Shown here piece by piece: positions 23,421-31,135 of a stretch of DNA of 41,641 nt. Location of the stretch: assembly GCA_014534235.1 (NCBI GenBank), contig JACVRW010000015.1, positions 1 to 41,641 of the forward strand. The letters run 5' to 3'. The stretch's first letter is position 1, and each line of letters begins with the position of its first letter. The notes beneath the pieces are model-generated. The model ran no database searches. It saw nothing but the letters and a program-made list of their open reading frames with translations, and had not been told where the DNA came from. A program made the position numbers and the translations under genes. Origin of the DNA: Thermoleophilaceae bacterium. GTDB lineage: Bacteria; Actinomycetota; Thermoleophilia; Solirubrobacterales; Thermoleophilaceae.

Positions 23421-24161
23421 ATGCCCGCCCAGGCCTATGCCGGCAAGGAGTGTGTCTGCCAACTGCGCAGGGGGATCTGCGATCAGAGCTGCGTGCAGGG
23501 CATGCTCGACACCCCGTTTTACATCGCGTGCCTGCGACTCAGCGGACGGCGCTGCGTCGTCGTGGGCGGGGGCGACGTCGGGCTCGAGAAGGTCGAGGGC
23601 CTGCTCGCATGCGACGGCGAGGTGACCCTCATCGCCCCGGACGCCGTCGAGCCGCTGCGGGAGCTGGCCGCCGAGGGGTCGATCCGGTGGGAGCGGCGGG
23701 AGTACGCCGGCGCGGCCGATCTGGAAGGCGTCTTCATGGTTATCGCCGCGACGAGCGATACCGACGTCAACATCCACGTCTACGAGGACGCCGAGCGGCG
23801 GGCGATGCTCGTCAACGTGGTGGACGTGCCGCCGCTGTGCAACTTCATCCTGCCCGCGATCGTGCGCACCGGACCGCTGGCCGTGGCGATCTCCACGGCA
23901 GGGGCCTCGCCTGCTCTGGCCAAGCGGATCCGCGACGAGATCGCCGACGAGTACGGCGAGCCCTACGCCCGCCTCGCGGTGCTGCTGAACGAGGTGCGGG
24001 GCTGGGCCAAGGACACGCTCCCCACCTACCAGGACCGCAAGGCGTTCTTCGAATCGATCGTGAACGGCGAGCCGGATCCGGTTGAGCTCCTTCGCCGCGG
24101 CAACGAGCGTGCCGTGCGCGACCTGATCGCGGCTGCGCAGAAGTCTCACGTCCCGGCCTAA
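23421..24161 (+). CDS. precorrin-2 dehydrogenase / sirohydrochlorin ferrochelatase (Met8-like), 246 aa
   Basis: Oxidises precorrin-2 to sirohydrochlorin and may insert iron to give siroheme. The Rossmann motif [17 protein letters not shown] (residues 46-62) binds NAD. The conserved catalytic-type Asp region ([48 protein letters not shown]) follows. An extra N-terminal stretch holds Cys 11, 13, 20 and 24 before Met28 (23502), where ordinary family members would start. The earlier ATG is favoured by a TAGACT box 7 nt upstream. It works downstream of the CobA-HemD protein at 32025. Confidence 0.85.
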   Translation: MPAQAYAGKECVCQLRRGICDQSCVQGMLDTPFYIACLRLSGRRCVVVGGGDVGLEKVEGLLACDGEVTLIAPDAVEPLRELAAEGSIRWERREYAGAADLEGVFMVIAATSDTDVNIHVYEDAERRAMLVNVVDVPPLCNFILPAIVRTGPLAVAISTAGASPALAKRIRDEIADEYGEPYARLAVLLNEVRGWAKDTLPTYQDRKAFFESIVNGEPDPVELLRRGNERAVRDLIAAAQKSHVPA

Positions 24162-24178
24162 ACCCGCGGAACGGACGA

Positions 24179-24184
24179 TAGGCT
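24179..24184 (+). promoter_or_regulatory. -10 box of moaC
   Basis: TAGGCT, then 10 nt, then ATG at 24195. Confidence 0.4.
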
Positions 24185-24194
24185 CGCGTCAGCC

Positions 24195-24668
24195 ATGGGC
24201 GAGCTCTCCCACCTCGACGAGGCCGGCCGCGCCCGGATGGTCGACATCGGGCCGAAGGCGACGACGGATCGGCGCGCCGTGGCCCGCGCGGTGGTGCGGA
24301 TGTCGGAGGACACCGCCGCCGCGGTGCGGCGGGGCGACGCGCCCAAGGGAGACGTGCTCGGGACCGCCCGGATCGCGGGCATCCAGGGCGCCAAGCGGAC
24401 GGCGGAGCTCATCCCGCTCTGCCATCCGTTGCAGCTGTCGTTCGTCGACGTGCGGCTGGAGGTCGGCGACGATCGCGTCGAGATCGAGACCGAGGCCCGG
24501 ACCAGCGCGCAGACGGGCGTCGAGATGGAGGCGCTGACGGCCGCCTCGGTCGCGGCGCTGACCGTCTACGACATGGTCAAGGGCCTCGAGCGAGGCGTGG
24601 AGATAACGGAGGTCACGCTCGTCGAGAAGTCGGGTGGGCGGCACCACTGGCGGCGCGCTCAGGCGTGA
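24195..24668 (+). CDS. moaC: cyclic pyranopterin monophosphate synthase MoaC (157 aa)
   Basis: Second step of molybdenum cofactor synthesis, forming cyclic pyranopterin monophosphate after MoaA. Family motifs: [16 protein letters not shown] at the N-terminus, [27 protein letters not shown] (substrate pocket with Cys-His) and [24 protein letters not shown]. The length is standard. Its stop overlaps the GTG start of the next gene (GTGA junction), so the pair is translationally coupled. moaA is not in the window. Confidence 0.96.
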   Translation: MGELSHLDEAGRARMVDIGPKATTDRRAVARAVVRMSEDTAAAVRRGDAPKGDVLGTARIAGIQGAKRTAELIPLCHPLQLSFVDVRLEVGDDRVEIETEARTSAQTGVEMEALTAASVAALTVYDMVKGLERGVEITEVTLVEKSGGRHHWRRAQA

Positions 24669-25129
24669 GGGCGGCCGTGCTCACGGTGTCCACGTCGCTC
24701 GCGCGGGGCGAGGGGGAGGACGTCTCGGGCCCCGCGCTCGTCGAGCTGTGCGAGCGGGCCGGCCTAGAGGTGAGCCACGAGGTCGTGCCCGACGAGCACG
24801 AGGCGATAGGCGGCGCGCTCAAGCGACTGGCCGACCACGAGGGCGTGCGTTTCGTCTTCACGACCGGAGGCACCGGCCTGACGCCCGACGACGTAACGCC
24901 GGAGGCCACTGGCGCCGTGATCGAGCGCGAGGCGCCGGGATACGCCGAGGCTATCCGCAGCGACGCGCGCAACCACACCCCGCTCGGAATCCTCACCCGT
25001 GGCGTGTCGGGCGTGCGCTGCCGCACGCTGATCATCAACTTCCCGGGCAACCCGAAGGCGATCGCCCAGTCCTGGCCGATTGTGGAGCCCACGCTCGAGC
25101 ATGCAGCGGCGACGCTCGAGCGCGAGTAG
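24665..25129 (+). CDS. mog: molybdopterin adenylyltransferase MogA/MoaB (154 aa)
   Basis: Adenylylates molybdopterin before metal insertion. The fold's conserved segments are present: [21 protein letters not shown] at the N-terminus, [22 protein letters not shown] (nucleotide and pterin binding) and [10 protein letters not shown]. It is single-domain, as in MogA/MoaB. GTG start at 24665 overlaps the moaC stop. Confidence 0.92.
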   Translation: MRAAVLTVSTSLARGEGEDVSGPALVELCERAGLEVSHEVVPDEHEAIGGALKRLADHEGVRFVFTTGGTGLTPDDVTPEATGAVIEREAPGYAEAIRSDARNHTPLGILTRGVSGVRCRTLIINFPGNPKAIAQSWPIVEPTLEHAAATLERE

Positions 25130-25370
25130 CTCAGCTGCGCGCGGGCCTGTAGGAGTGCACTGCCACGCCGACCGGTGGGTCCGGGTGTCCGTCGGCTCAA
25201 AGGGCTTCTTCTGGCGCGACTCCGAGAAGAACCGGGCGGATCCTGCCCGAACAGAGCCGGCCAAGCTCGCCCGTTACCCCCAACCTCTCGCCGTCGCTCG
25301 CGTTTCTGTGGGCGATGTTGCGTCCACGCGCCCAATCGGTGCGCTCCCGCATGCGGCCCGGCACACCGGG
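25130..25370. other. intergenic stretch between mog and the sigma factor gene
   Basis: No gene is convincing here. A weak hairpin CGGGC (25233-25237), loop of 7, GCCCG (25245-25249) could end the mog transcript. The promoter of the sigma factor gene probably lies at its right end. Confidence 0.4.
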
Positions 25371-25376
25371 TACGAA
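25371..25376 (+). promoter_or_regulatory. possible -10 box of the sigma factor gene
   Basis: TACGAA followed by 9 nt and ATG at 25386 (or ACGAAT with 8 nt). No ribosome-binding site is seen. Confidence 0.35.
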
Positions 25377-25385
25377 TCTCTGGAC

Positions 25386-27080
25386 ATGGGAACGGCGTCG
25401 CTACGAGCCCGTGCCCCGCGGGGCGTCCTGCGCTCCAAGCGCCTGTTGGCGCTGGCGGGCGACGAGCGGCTCGTGGAGCAGATTCGGCGCGGGAACGAGG
25501 CCGCCTTCGAGGTGGTCTTCGAGCGGCACGGAGCCGGGATCCTCGGCTTCTGTCGCCACATGCTCGGCTCGCCGGAGGAGGCCGAGGACGCCGTTCAGCA
25601 CACCTTCGCCGCGGCGTTCCGCGACCTACAGCGGCGCCGCGACCGCGAGCTGGCCCTCAAGCCGTGGCTCTACACGATCGCGCGCAACCGCTGCCTGTCG
25701 CTGCTGCGATCGAGGCGGGAGCGCGTCGCCCTCGAAGACGAGCTGCCCACGGCGGGCCTGGCCGAGCAGGTCGAGCGTCGCGCCGAGCTGCGTGAGCTGC
25801 TTCGCGACCTACGAGACCTGCCCGAGGAGCAGCGCGCGGCGCTGCTGCTGGCGGAGCTGGCGGACCTCCCGCACGCCGAAGTCGCGGCCGTGCTCGGTTG
25901 CGAGCGGACGAAGGTGAAGGCGCTCGTGTTCCGCGCCCGCAGTGGCCTGATCCAGCGTCGTGAAGCTCGTGAGACTTCCTGCAGCGAGATCCGCGAGAAA
26001 CTCGCCAACCTCCGCGGCGGGGCGCTGCGACGCCAGGCGCTGCGACACCATCTCCGCGCCTGCCCCGGTTGTCGCGCCTACCGGGCGGAGGTGGAGCGGC
26101 AACGTCGCATGCTTGGCGTCGCCCTACCGGTCGTCCCGTCGGCCGCTCTCAAGTCGAGTGTCCTCTCTGCAATCGGACTCGGCGGCGGCGCGACGGGAGG
26201 CGGTCTCGCGGCCGGCGGCGGCGTCGCGGGCGGCGGTCTCTCGGCCGGCGGCGCCGCGGGCGGCGGAGTCGCGGCCGGCGGCGGCGCCGCGGGCGGGGGT
26301 CTCGCGGCCACGGTCGGGGGGCTCACCGGGTCTCTCGGAGCCGGTGGCATCGCGAAGCTCGCCACCGTGGGCGTGCTCGCCGGCGGCGGCGCGCTCGTGG
26401 GCGAAGCGGCTCTGGACGGCGCAGGGAGGGCGCCGGCACCGCCGGACAAGGTGACGGAGACGCGAGCCTCGCCGCCGGCGGCGGCGAGAAGAACCGCGGT
26501 CGTGCCGGCGGGGCGACGATCGAACGCCCGGGCAACCGAGCGCCGTACGGCATCCGGGGCGCAGCCCCCCGCGGCGCCGGCCGCCGGAAGGTCGGCCGTC
26601 CCGGGCGACGTACCGACCCGGCGCTCCGCCGTCGAGCGGGCAGGGAAGCGCAGCGGCACGGGAGCCGGCCGGCACAACCTCGCGGCCCCCGACACCGTGC
26701 AGACCCGCGCCGACACCGGCCGCAAGCTCGGTGACGGCACAGACCGGACCGCCACTCCGCCGCCCGCGGCTCCCACGGAGCCGGGATTGGCAGGCAGCGA
26801 GGAGAAGCGAGCTACGGCGCCGGTCGAGGCGCCCGCCGAGGCGCCGGTCGAGGCGCCGGCCGACGCGCCTGTCGAGGCGCCGGTCGAGGCGCCGGTCGGC
26901 CGCGGCCCAATCGAGGCGCCGCCGCCGAGCACGCCGGTCAGGCGGGGCCCGCCAGCGGCAAAGCCGACCCCACCACGTGAGCCCGCGACCACGAAGCCAC
27001 CAGCGGCGACGGTCCCGCCCTCCACGCGCGCCGCGGAGCCGCCGTCCACGCCGCGGTCGACCAAGCAGCCGAAGCCCTAG
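25386..27080 (+). CDS. ECF-type sigma factor fused to an anti-sigma-like zinc segment and low-complexity tail (564 aa)
   Basis: Residues 25-105 form sigma region 2 (LVEQIRRGNEAAFEVVFERHG ... DAVQHTFAAAFRDL ... PWLYTIARNRC). Residues 130-190 form region 4 (LPEEQRAALLLAELADLPHAEVAAVLGCERTKVKALVFRAR). Then comes C199 and H222-x3-C226-x2-C229, the zinc motif of anti-sigma factors. Residues 264-320 are Gly/Ala repeats and 321-345 are hydrophobic (KLATVGVLAGGGALVGEAAL), perhaps membrane-associated. The remaining 220 residues are Pro/Ala/Arg/Thr-rich, including six VEAP-type repeats. The ATG start is set by sigma domain position and the -10-like box. The fusion suggests self-inhibition by zinc or redox state (inference). 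Confidence 0.85.
   Translation: MGTASLRARAPRGVLRSKRLLALAGDERLVEQIRRGNEAAFEVVFERHGAGILGFCRHMLGSPEEAEDAVQHTFAAAFRDLQRRRDRELALKPWLYTIARNRCLSLLRSRRERVALEDELPTAGLAEQVERRAELRELLRDLRDLPEEQRAALLLAELADLPHAEVAAVLGCERTKVKALVFRARSGLIQRREARETSCSEIREKLANLRGGALRRQALRHHLRACPGCRAYRAEVERQRRMLGVALPVVPSAALKSSVLSAIGLGGGATGGGLAAGGGVAGGGLSAGGAAGGGVAAGGGAAGGGLAATVGGLTGSLGAGGIAKLATVGVLAGGGALVGEAALDGAGRAPAPPDKVTETRASPPAAARRTAVVPAGRRSNARATERRTASGAQPPAAPAAGRSAVPGDVPTRRSAVERAGKRSGTGAGRHNLAAPDTVQTRADTGRKLGDGTDRTATPPPAAPTEPGLAGSEEKRATAPVEAPAEAPVEAPADAPVEAPVEAPVGRGPIEAPPPSTPVRRGPPAAKPTPPREPATTKPPAATVPPSTRAAEPPSTPRSTKQPKP
26176..26330 (+). repeat. degenerate Gly/Ala-coding repeats in the sigma factor gene
   Basis: Irregular tandem units of about 18-21 nt encoding AGGG(L/V/A)A-like steps. 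Such GGC/GCC-rich repeats are prone to length change. Confidence 0.7.
26823..26894 (+). repeat. six tandem 12-nt units encoding VEAP/AEAP/ADAP
   Basis: Units GTCGAGGCGCCC, GCCGAGGCGCCG, GTCGAGGCGCCG, GCCGACGCGCCT and two more GTCGAGGCGCCG, all in phase with the reading frame. Copy number probably varies between strains. Confidence 0.85.
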
Positions 27081-27134
27081 CTGAGCCCCGGACGGGTCAG
27101 CCGCTCTAGGCGGACCGCCCGCCGCGAGGCTGCA

Positions 27135-27575
27135 TCATTTGCCCCGGTCGAGGCCCTTCTTGCGCAGCTCTCGCAGCGCGGCCTCCGACTTGCCAAGGCC
27201 GTCGAGGCCCATCCCCCGCAGCACCTGCGGCGCCTTCGTGAACTGGATCTCCGAGTACTGGACCACCTGCACGTGGTTGCCCCACGGATCGCGGAAGTCG
27301 AGCCCCCGCCCGGGCAGGATCTCGGCGCCCGCCTCGCGAAGCAGGCGGCGTATCTCCTCGCGATCGTCGACGACGAGCCCAAAGTGGCGCTCCCCATCGG
27401 GCGGCTGCGAACGCCGCTCAGCGAGCACCAGGAACTGGTCGCCCATGTCGAGGAACGCCATTCCGGGGACGCGGCCGCGTAGCTCGAACTCGAACACCCG
27501 CCCATAGAACGCGAGCGCCTCCTCGAGCTCGTCCACCTCGAGAACCACGTGGTTTATGCCCACGAGACGGGCCAC
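27135..27575 (-). CDS. VOC-superfamily (glyoxalase/dioxygenase fold) protein (146 aa)
   Basis: Two beta-alpha-beta-beta-beta modules. The first metal-type His is in GINHVVLEVDELEEALAFYGRVF, then FLDMGDQFLVLAE, HFGLVVDDREEIRRLLREAG and DFRDPWGNHVQVVQYSEIQF, typical of dioxygenase or lyase members. The substrate is unknown. GTG start at 27575, with TATGCT 6 nt upstream; this box overlaps the -10 box of the divergent ccmA. A basic C-terminal tail (KKGLDRGK) is present. Confidence 0.85.
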   Translation of the reverse strand: MARLVGINHVVLEVDELEEALAFYGRVFEFELRGRVPGMAFLDMGDQFLVLAERRSQPPDGERHFGLVVDDREEIRRLLREAGAEILPGRGLDFRDPWGNHVQVVQYSEIQFTKAPQVLRGMGLDGLGKSEAALRELRKKGLDRGK

Positions 27576-27581
27576 TTCGCC

Positions 27582-27591
27582 AGCATAGGCT
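27582..27591. promoter_or_regulatory. interlocked divergent -10 boxes for the VOC gene and ccmA
   Basis: AGCATAGGCT contains TATGCT on the minus strand (27582-27587; 6 nt before GTG 27575) and TAGGCT on the plus strand (27586-27591; 8 nt before GTG 27600). The boxes share two base pairs, so RNA polymerase could not open both at once. Confidence 0.55.
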
Positions 27592-27599
27592 TCGCCGCC

Positions 27600-28271
27600 G
27601 TGGACGCGGCCATTGAGCTCGACGGCCTAGAGCGACGCTATGGCGAACGGGTGGCGTTGCGCGGCGTCTCGGTCAGGCTCGCGCCCGGCGCCACGCTCGC
27701 CGTGCTCGGCCCCAACGGGGCCGGCAAGACCACCCTGCTGCGGGTGCTCGCCGGGCTCCTCCGCCCGCACGCCGGGACCGCGCGGGTCTTCGGTGCCGAG
27801 ATACCGGACGAGCGCTGGAAGGTGCCGGCGCAGGTGGGCTACCTGGGCCACGAGCCCCTTCTCTACCGCGACCTGACCGCACGCGAGAACCTCACCTACC
27901 ACGCCCGCCTGCACGGCGTGGACCGCTCGCGCGTGCGCGAAGCAATTGCCGCGGTCGGGATGGAGCGTCGGGCCGACGAGCCGCTGCGGGAGCTGTCGCG
28001 GGGCATGGTGCAGCGCCTGGCCGCTGCTCGGGCGGTGCTGCATGACCCCCCGCTGCTCCTCCTCGACGAGCCGCGGGCGCACCTCGATCCCGCGGCGGCC
28101 GAGCTGCTCGAGCCGCTGATCGGGCGCGGCTCCGGCCGGACGCGCGTGCTCGTGAGCCACGACGTCGAGCGGGCGCTCGGAGAGGCCGACGTGGCGCTCG
28201 GCCTCAGGGCCGGCCGGCAGGCGTTCGCCGGCAATCCCGACCCGGACGCTGTCCGGGAGCTGTACCGGTGA
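27600..28271 (+). CDS. ccmA: heme exporter ATP-binding subunit CcmA (223 aa)
   Basis: ATPase of the CcmAB ABC transporter in system I cytochrome c maturation, where it drives release of holo-CcmE. Walker A GPNGAGKTT near residue 40, Q-loop region VGYLGHEPLLYRDLTARENL, ABC signature variant LSRGMVQR, Walker B LLLLDEP and the switch His (VLVSHD). The GTG at 27600 is chosen because it begins close to the domain start and follows a TAGGCT box. The stop overlaps the GTG of ccmB. It heads a long coupled gene run. Confidence 0.9.
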   Translation: MDAAIELDGLERRYGERVALRGVSVRLAPGATLAVLGPNGAGKTTLLRVLAGLLRPHAGTARVFGAEIPDERWKVPAQVGYLGHEPLLYRDLTARENLTYHARLHGVDRSRVREAIAAVGMERRADEPLRELSRGMVQRLAAARAVLHDPPLLLLDEPRAHLDPAAAELLEPLIGRGSGRTRVLVSHDVERALGEADVALGLRAGRQAFAGNPDPDAVRELYR

Positions 28272-28942
28272 TCGCGGCCGCCGGCGCGATCCTGCGCAAG
28301 GACCTGCGGCTCGAGCTGCGCACGAAGGAGTCCGTGCCCGCGATGACGCTCTTCACGCTCACGGTGTACGTGCTCTTCCACTTCGGCCTGGACCGGGACT
28401 CCCTTGACGGGGCGCTAGCGGCGGGCGTCCTCTGGGTGACCCTGCTGCTCGCGGCGGTCATCGGCGTCAGCAGGATCTTCGCCGTCGAGCGCGAGCAGGG
28501 CGGGATCGATGCGCTGCTGCTCGCCCCCGTCGACCGCACGTCGCTCTTCCTCGCCAAGGCGGCCGCGCTGTTCGTCTTCCTGGTCGCGGTCGAGGTGGTG
28601 GCCATCCCGGCCTTCGCGCTGCTCCTGCTCGGTCCGGGACTGGCGGGCATGCTGCCCGAGCTTCTCGCGATCCTCGCACTGGGCGACCTCGGGATCGCGG
28701 CCGTCGGGGCGCTCGTGGCCGCGCTCGCCGCGGAGACCCGCGCGCGGGAGCTGATCGTCCCCCTGCTGCTCCTGCCGTTCCTCGTGCCGGTGCTGATCGC
28801 CTGCGCGCAAGCGACGGAGCCGTTCATGCGCCCGGATCAGGGGCCCGAGGACCTCGGCCGCTGGCTGGCGCTCCTGACGCTTTACGATGTGGTGTTCGTG
28901 CTTCTCTCCGTAGCGGTCTTCGACTACCTGCTCGAGGACTGA
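28268..28942 (+). CDS. ccmB: heme exporter membrane subunit CcmB (224 aa)
   Basis: Membrane partner of CcmA. The N-terminal segment AAGAILRKDLRLELRTKESVPAMTLFTLTVYVLFHF and about six hydrophobic spans fit the family, including WVTLLLAAVIGVSRIF, LFVFLVAVEVVAIPAFALLLL, LLAILALGDLGIAAVGALVAALAA and LLLLPFLVPVLIAC. GTGA overlap with ccmA and TGATG overlap with the next gene indicate one operon. Confidence 0.9.
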   Translation: MIAAAGAILRKDLRLELRTKESVPAMTLFTLTVYVLFHFGLDRDSLDGALAAGVLWVTLLLAAVIGVSRIFAVEREQGGIDALLLAPVDRTSLFLAKAAALFVFLVAVEVVAIPAFALLLLGPGLAGMLPELLAILALGDLGIAAVGALVAALAAETRARELIVPLLLLPFLVPVLIACAQATEPFMRPDQGPEDLGRWLALLTLYDVVFVLLSVAVFDYLLED

Positions 28943-29640
28943 TGTACTCGAAGGGACTAATTCCTCTGGCCGGCGCGACCGTCGTCACGCTGGCGGCAGC
29001 CATGGCGCTCGTCTTCTTCTACGCGCCCCTCGACGCCGACCAGGGCTTCGTCCAGAAGATCTTCTACGTGCACGTGCCGATGGCGATCGTGTCGCTGTGC
29101 GGCTTCGTGGCGGGCGGGATCATGGCGATCAAGTACCTGCGCTCGCGCGACCCCTCGTGGGACATGCGCTCCTATGTCGCCATCCACATCTCGATCATCC
29201 TCGGGGTCGGTGTGCTTGCGACGGGGGCGATCTGGGCCAAGGCGTCCTGGGGTCACTGGTGGGTGTGGGACGAGCCCGTCCTCGTCTCGTTCCTCGTGGT
29301 GGTGCTGCTCTACTGCGTCTACTACCCGCTGCGCTTCTCGATCGAGGACCGCGAGCGCCAGGCCCGCTACTCGTCCGTGTTCGCGATCGCGGCCGGTGCG
29401 TTCGTGCCGCTCAACTTCGCGGCCGTGCGGATGGCCGAGGCTTACACGCACCCGCGCGTGCTCTCGCAGACAGGCGGGAACCTTCCGGGGGAGATGCGGC
29501 TCACGTTCCTCGTCTCGCTGCTCGCCATGACGCTCCTGTACGTGACCCTGTGGAAGCTCGAGCTGACCTCGAAGCACGCGTCGATGCAGCTGAAGCGCCT
29601 GAAGCGGAAGCTCGCCGAGCGCGAGGCGGTGGCGGCCTGA
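28942..29640 (+). CDS. ccmC: cytochrome c maturation protein CcmC (232 aa)
   Basis: Heme-handling membrane protein that loads heme onto CcmE. Six membrane spans are visible. The tryptophan-rich heme-contact motif WGHWWVWDEP lies at about residues 103-112. Conserved His residues are in FYVHVPMAI and AYTHPRVLSQ. ATG at 28942, overlapping the ccmB stop (TGATG). CcmE and CcmF are not seen in the window. Confidence 0.93.
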   Translation: MYSKGLIPLAGATVVTLAAAMALVFFYAPLDADQGFVQKIFYVHVPMAIVSLCGFVAGGIMAIKYLRSRDPSWDMRSYVAIHISIILGVGVLATGAIWAKASWGHWWVWDEPVLVSFLVVVLLYCVYYPLRFSIEDRERQARYSSVFAIAAGAFVPLNFAAVRMAEAYTHPRVLSQTGGNLPGEMRLTFLVSLLAMTLLYVTLWKLELTSKHASMQLKRLKRKLAEREAVAA

Positions 29641-29798
29641 TGCCGGCGCTCCCGCTGGATGAGGCCGGCAAGTACGTCGCGGGCGCGTACCTGGTGTTCC
29701 TCACCCTGGTGGTCATCTACGTCGCCATCATCGGCGCGAAGATCGCCCGCATCGAGCGCGAGCTGAGCGAGCTGGTCGCGAAGGAGGACGAGCGGTGA
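29640..29798 (+). CDS. ccmD: CcmD-like small membrane protein (52 aa)
   Basis: One transmembrane segment (YVAGAYLVFLTLVVIYVAIIGAKIAR) preceded by a short acidic N-terminus and followed by a charged helix (IERELSELVAKEDER). Size, topology and position directly after ccmC fit CcmD, which stabilises the CcmABC complex. ATG at 29640 overlaps the ccmC stop; its stop overlaps the GTG of hemA. Confidence 0.8.
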   Translation: MPALPLDEAGKYVAGAYLVFLTLVVIYVAIIGAKIARIERELSELVAKEDER

Positions 29799-31135
29799 CC
29801 GGCGAGATCATCGCCCTGGGCGCGTCGCACAAGACCGCGCCGCTCGAGCTGCGCGAGAAGCTCGCCCTCCCGGCCGGGCGGGCCTCGCGTGCGCTCGCGG
29901 AGCTCACCGACCACGAGGCCGTTCACGAGGCGGCCGCGCTCTTCACCTGCAACCGGACGGAGCTGTACCTGGTCACAGCTGACCCGGTGGAGGCCGAGAG
30001 CGCCGCGCTCGGGATCCTCTCGCGCCAGGCCGGGCTGCGACCCACGGAGCTCCTCGGCGCGATCTATTCCATGCGCGCCGCCGAGGCCGTCGAGCACCTT
30101 TTCTCGGTGACCTCCGGCCTCGACTCGATGATCGTCGGCGAGACCGAGATCCAGGGGCAGGTGAAGCGCGCCTACGAGCAGGCCCTGGTCGAGGGCGTGA
30201 CGGGACCGGTGTCGAACCGCCTCTTCCGCGACGCGCTCGCGACCGGTAAGCGCGTTCGGAGCGAGACCCAGATATCGCGGTCGAACGTGTCCGTCTCCTC
30301 GGTGGCGGTGCAACTCGCGGCCGACTTCCTCGGGGAGCTCTCGGGACGGCGCGTGCTCGTGATCGGCGCCGGTGAGAACGCCGAGCTCACCGCCCGGACG
30401 CTCCACGAACGCGGCGTGGAGGCGCTGTTCGTCGCCAATCGCCGGTACGACCGCGCGCTCGGCCTGGCACAGCGCTTCGGCGGGCGGGCGGTTTCGTTCG
30501 AGGACCTGCCGCGGGAGCTCGAGCAAGCCGACATCGTCGTCGCCTCCACCGGGGCGCCGCACCAGATCCTCGGGCGCGAGGAGCTAGAGCACGTTGCCGC
30601 CTCACGCCTTGGCCGGCCGCTCGTCCTGGTCGACTTGGCCGTCCCGCGCGACGTGGAACCGGGCGTGCGCGACTGCCCCAGTGTCGCGCTCTATGACATG
30701 GACGATCTCCAGCGGGCCGTCGCCGAGAACATGAGCGTTCGCGAGGCGGTGGCCGACGAGGCGCGCGGACTCGTCCGCGAGGAGGTGGAGCGCTTCGACC
30801 GCTGGCTCGAGAGCCTCGACGTCGTCCCCACGATCTCTGCGCTGCGCCGGCGGGGCGACGAGGTCGTCGACCAGGTTCTGCGGGAGAACGAATCCCGCTG
30901 GGAGTCGCTGTCCGAGGCCGACCGAGAGCGCGTGGAGACGATGGCGCGAGCGGTGGTCAGCCGGCTGCTCCACGAGCCGACTCTGCGACTGAAGGGCTCG
31001 GCCCGCGACGGCGCCTCGTACCGCTACATCCACGCCCTGCGCGAGCTCTTCGCACTCGAGGCCGCCCTGGCCCCGCACGAGGAGACAGCAGCGGAGGTCA
31101 CGCAGCTGGACCTCCGCCGCCGCATGCGTCGGTGA
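29795..31135 (+). CDS. hemA: glutamyl-tRNA reductase (446 aa)
   Basis: First committed step of the C5 tetrapyrrole pathway: NADPH reduction of glutamyl-tRNA to glutamate-1-semialdehyde. Catalytic Cys52 in LFTCNRTELYLV, GASHKTAPLELREKLA at the N-terminus, GLDSMIVGETEIQGQVKRAY, the NADP Rossmann motif VLVIGAGENAELTARTL and a C-terminal dimerisation helix region. Coupled by a GTGA overlap to ccmD upstream and to hemC downstream. This start of heme synthesis inside a ccm run couples supply of heme with its use. Confidence 0.95.
   Translation: MTGEIIALGASHKTAPLELREKLALPAGRASRALAELTDHEAVHEAAALFTCNRTELYLVTADPVEAESAALGILSRQAGLRPTELLGAIYSMRAAEAVEHLFSVTSGLDSMIVGETEIQGQVKRAYEQALVEGVTGPVSNRLFRDALATGKRVRSETQISRSNVSVSSVAVQLAADFLGELSGRRVLVIGAGENAELTARTLHERGVEALFVANRRYDRALGLAQRFGGRAVSFEDLPRELEQADIVVASTGAPHQILGREELEHVAASRLGRPLVLVDLAVPRDVEPGVRDCPSVALYDMDDLQRAVAENMSVREAVADEARGLVREEVERFDRWLESLDVVPTISALRRRGDEVVDQVLRENESRWESLSEADRERVETMARAVVSRLLHEPTLRLKGSARDGASYRYIHALRELFALEAALAPHEETAAEVTQLDLRRRMRR

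Noticed and set aside
23502-24161. Shorter Met8-like protein starting at the second Met
   Set aside because: No ribosome-binding site or -10 box lies before 23502, while one precedes 23421. It remains possible and is noted as a test.
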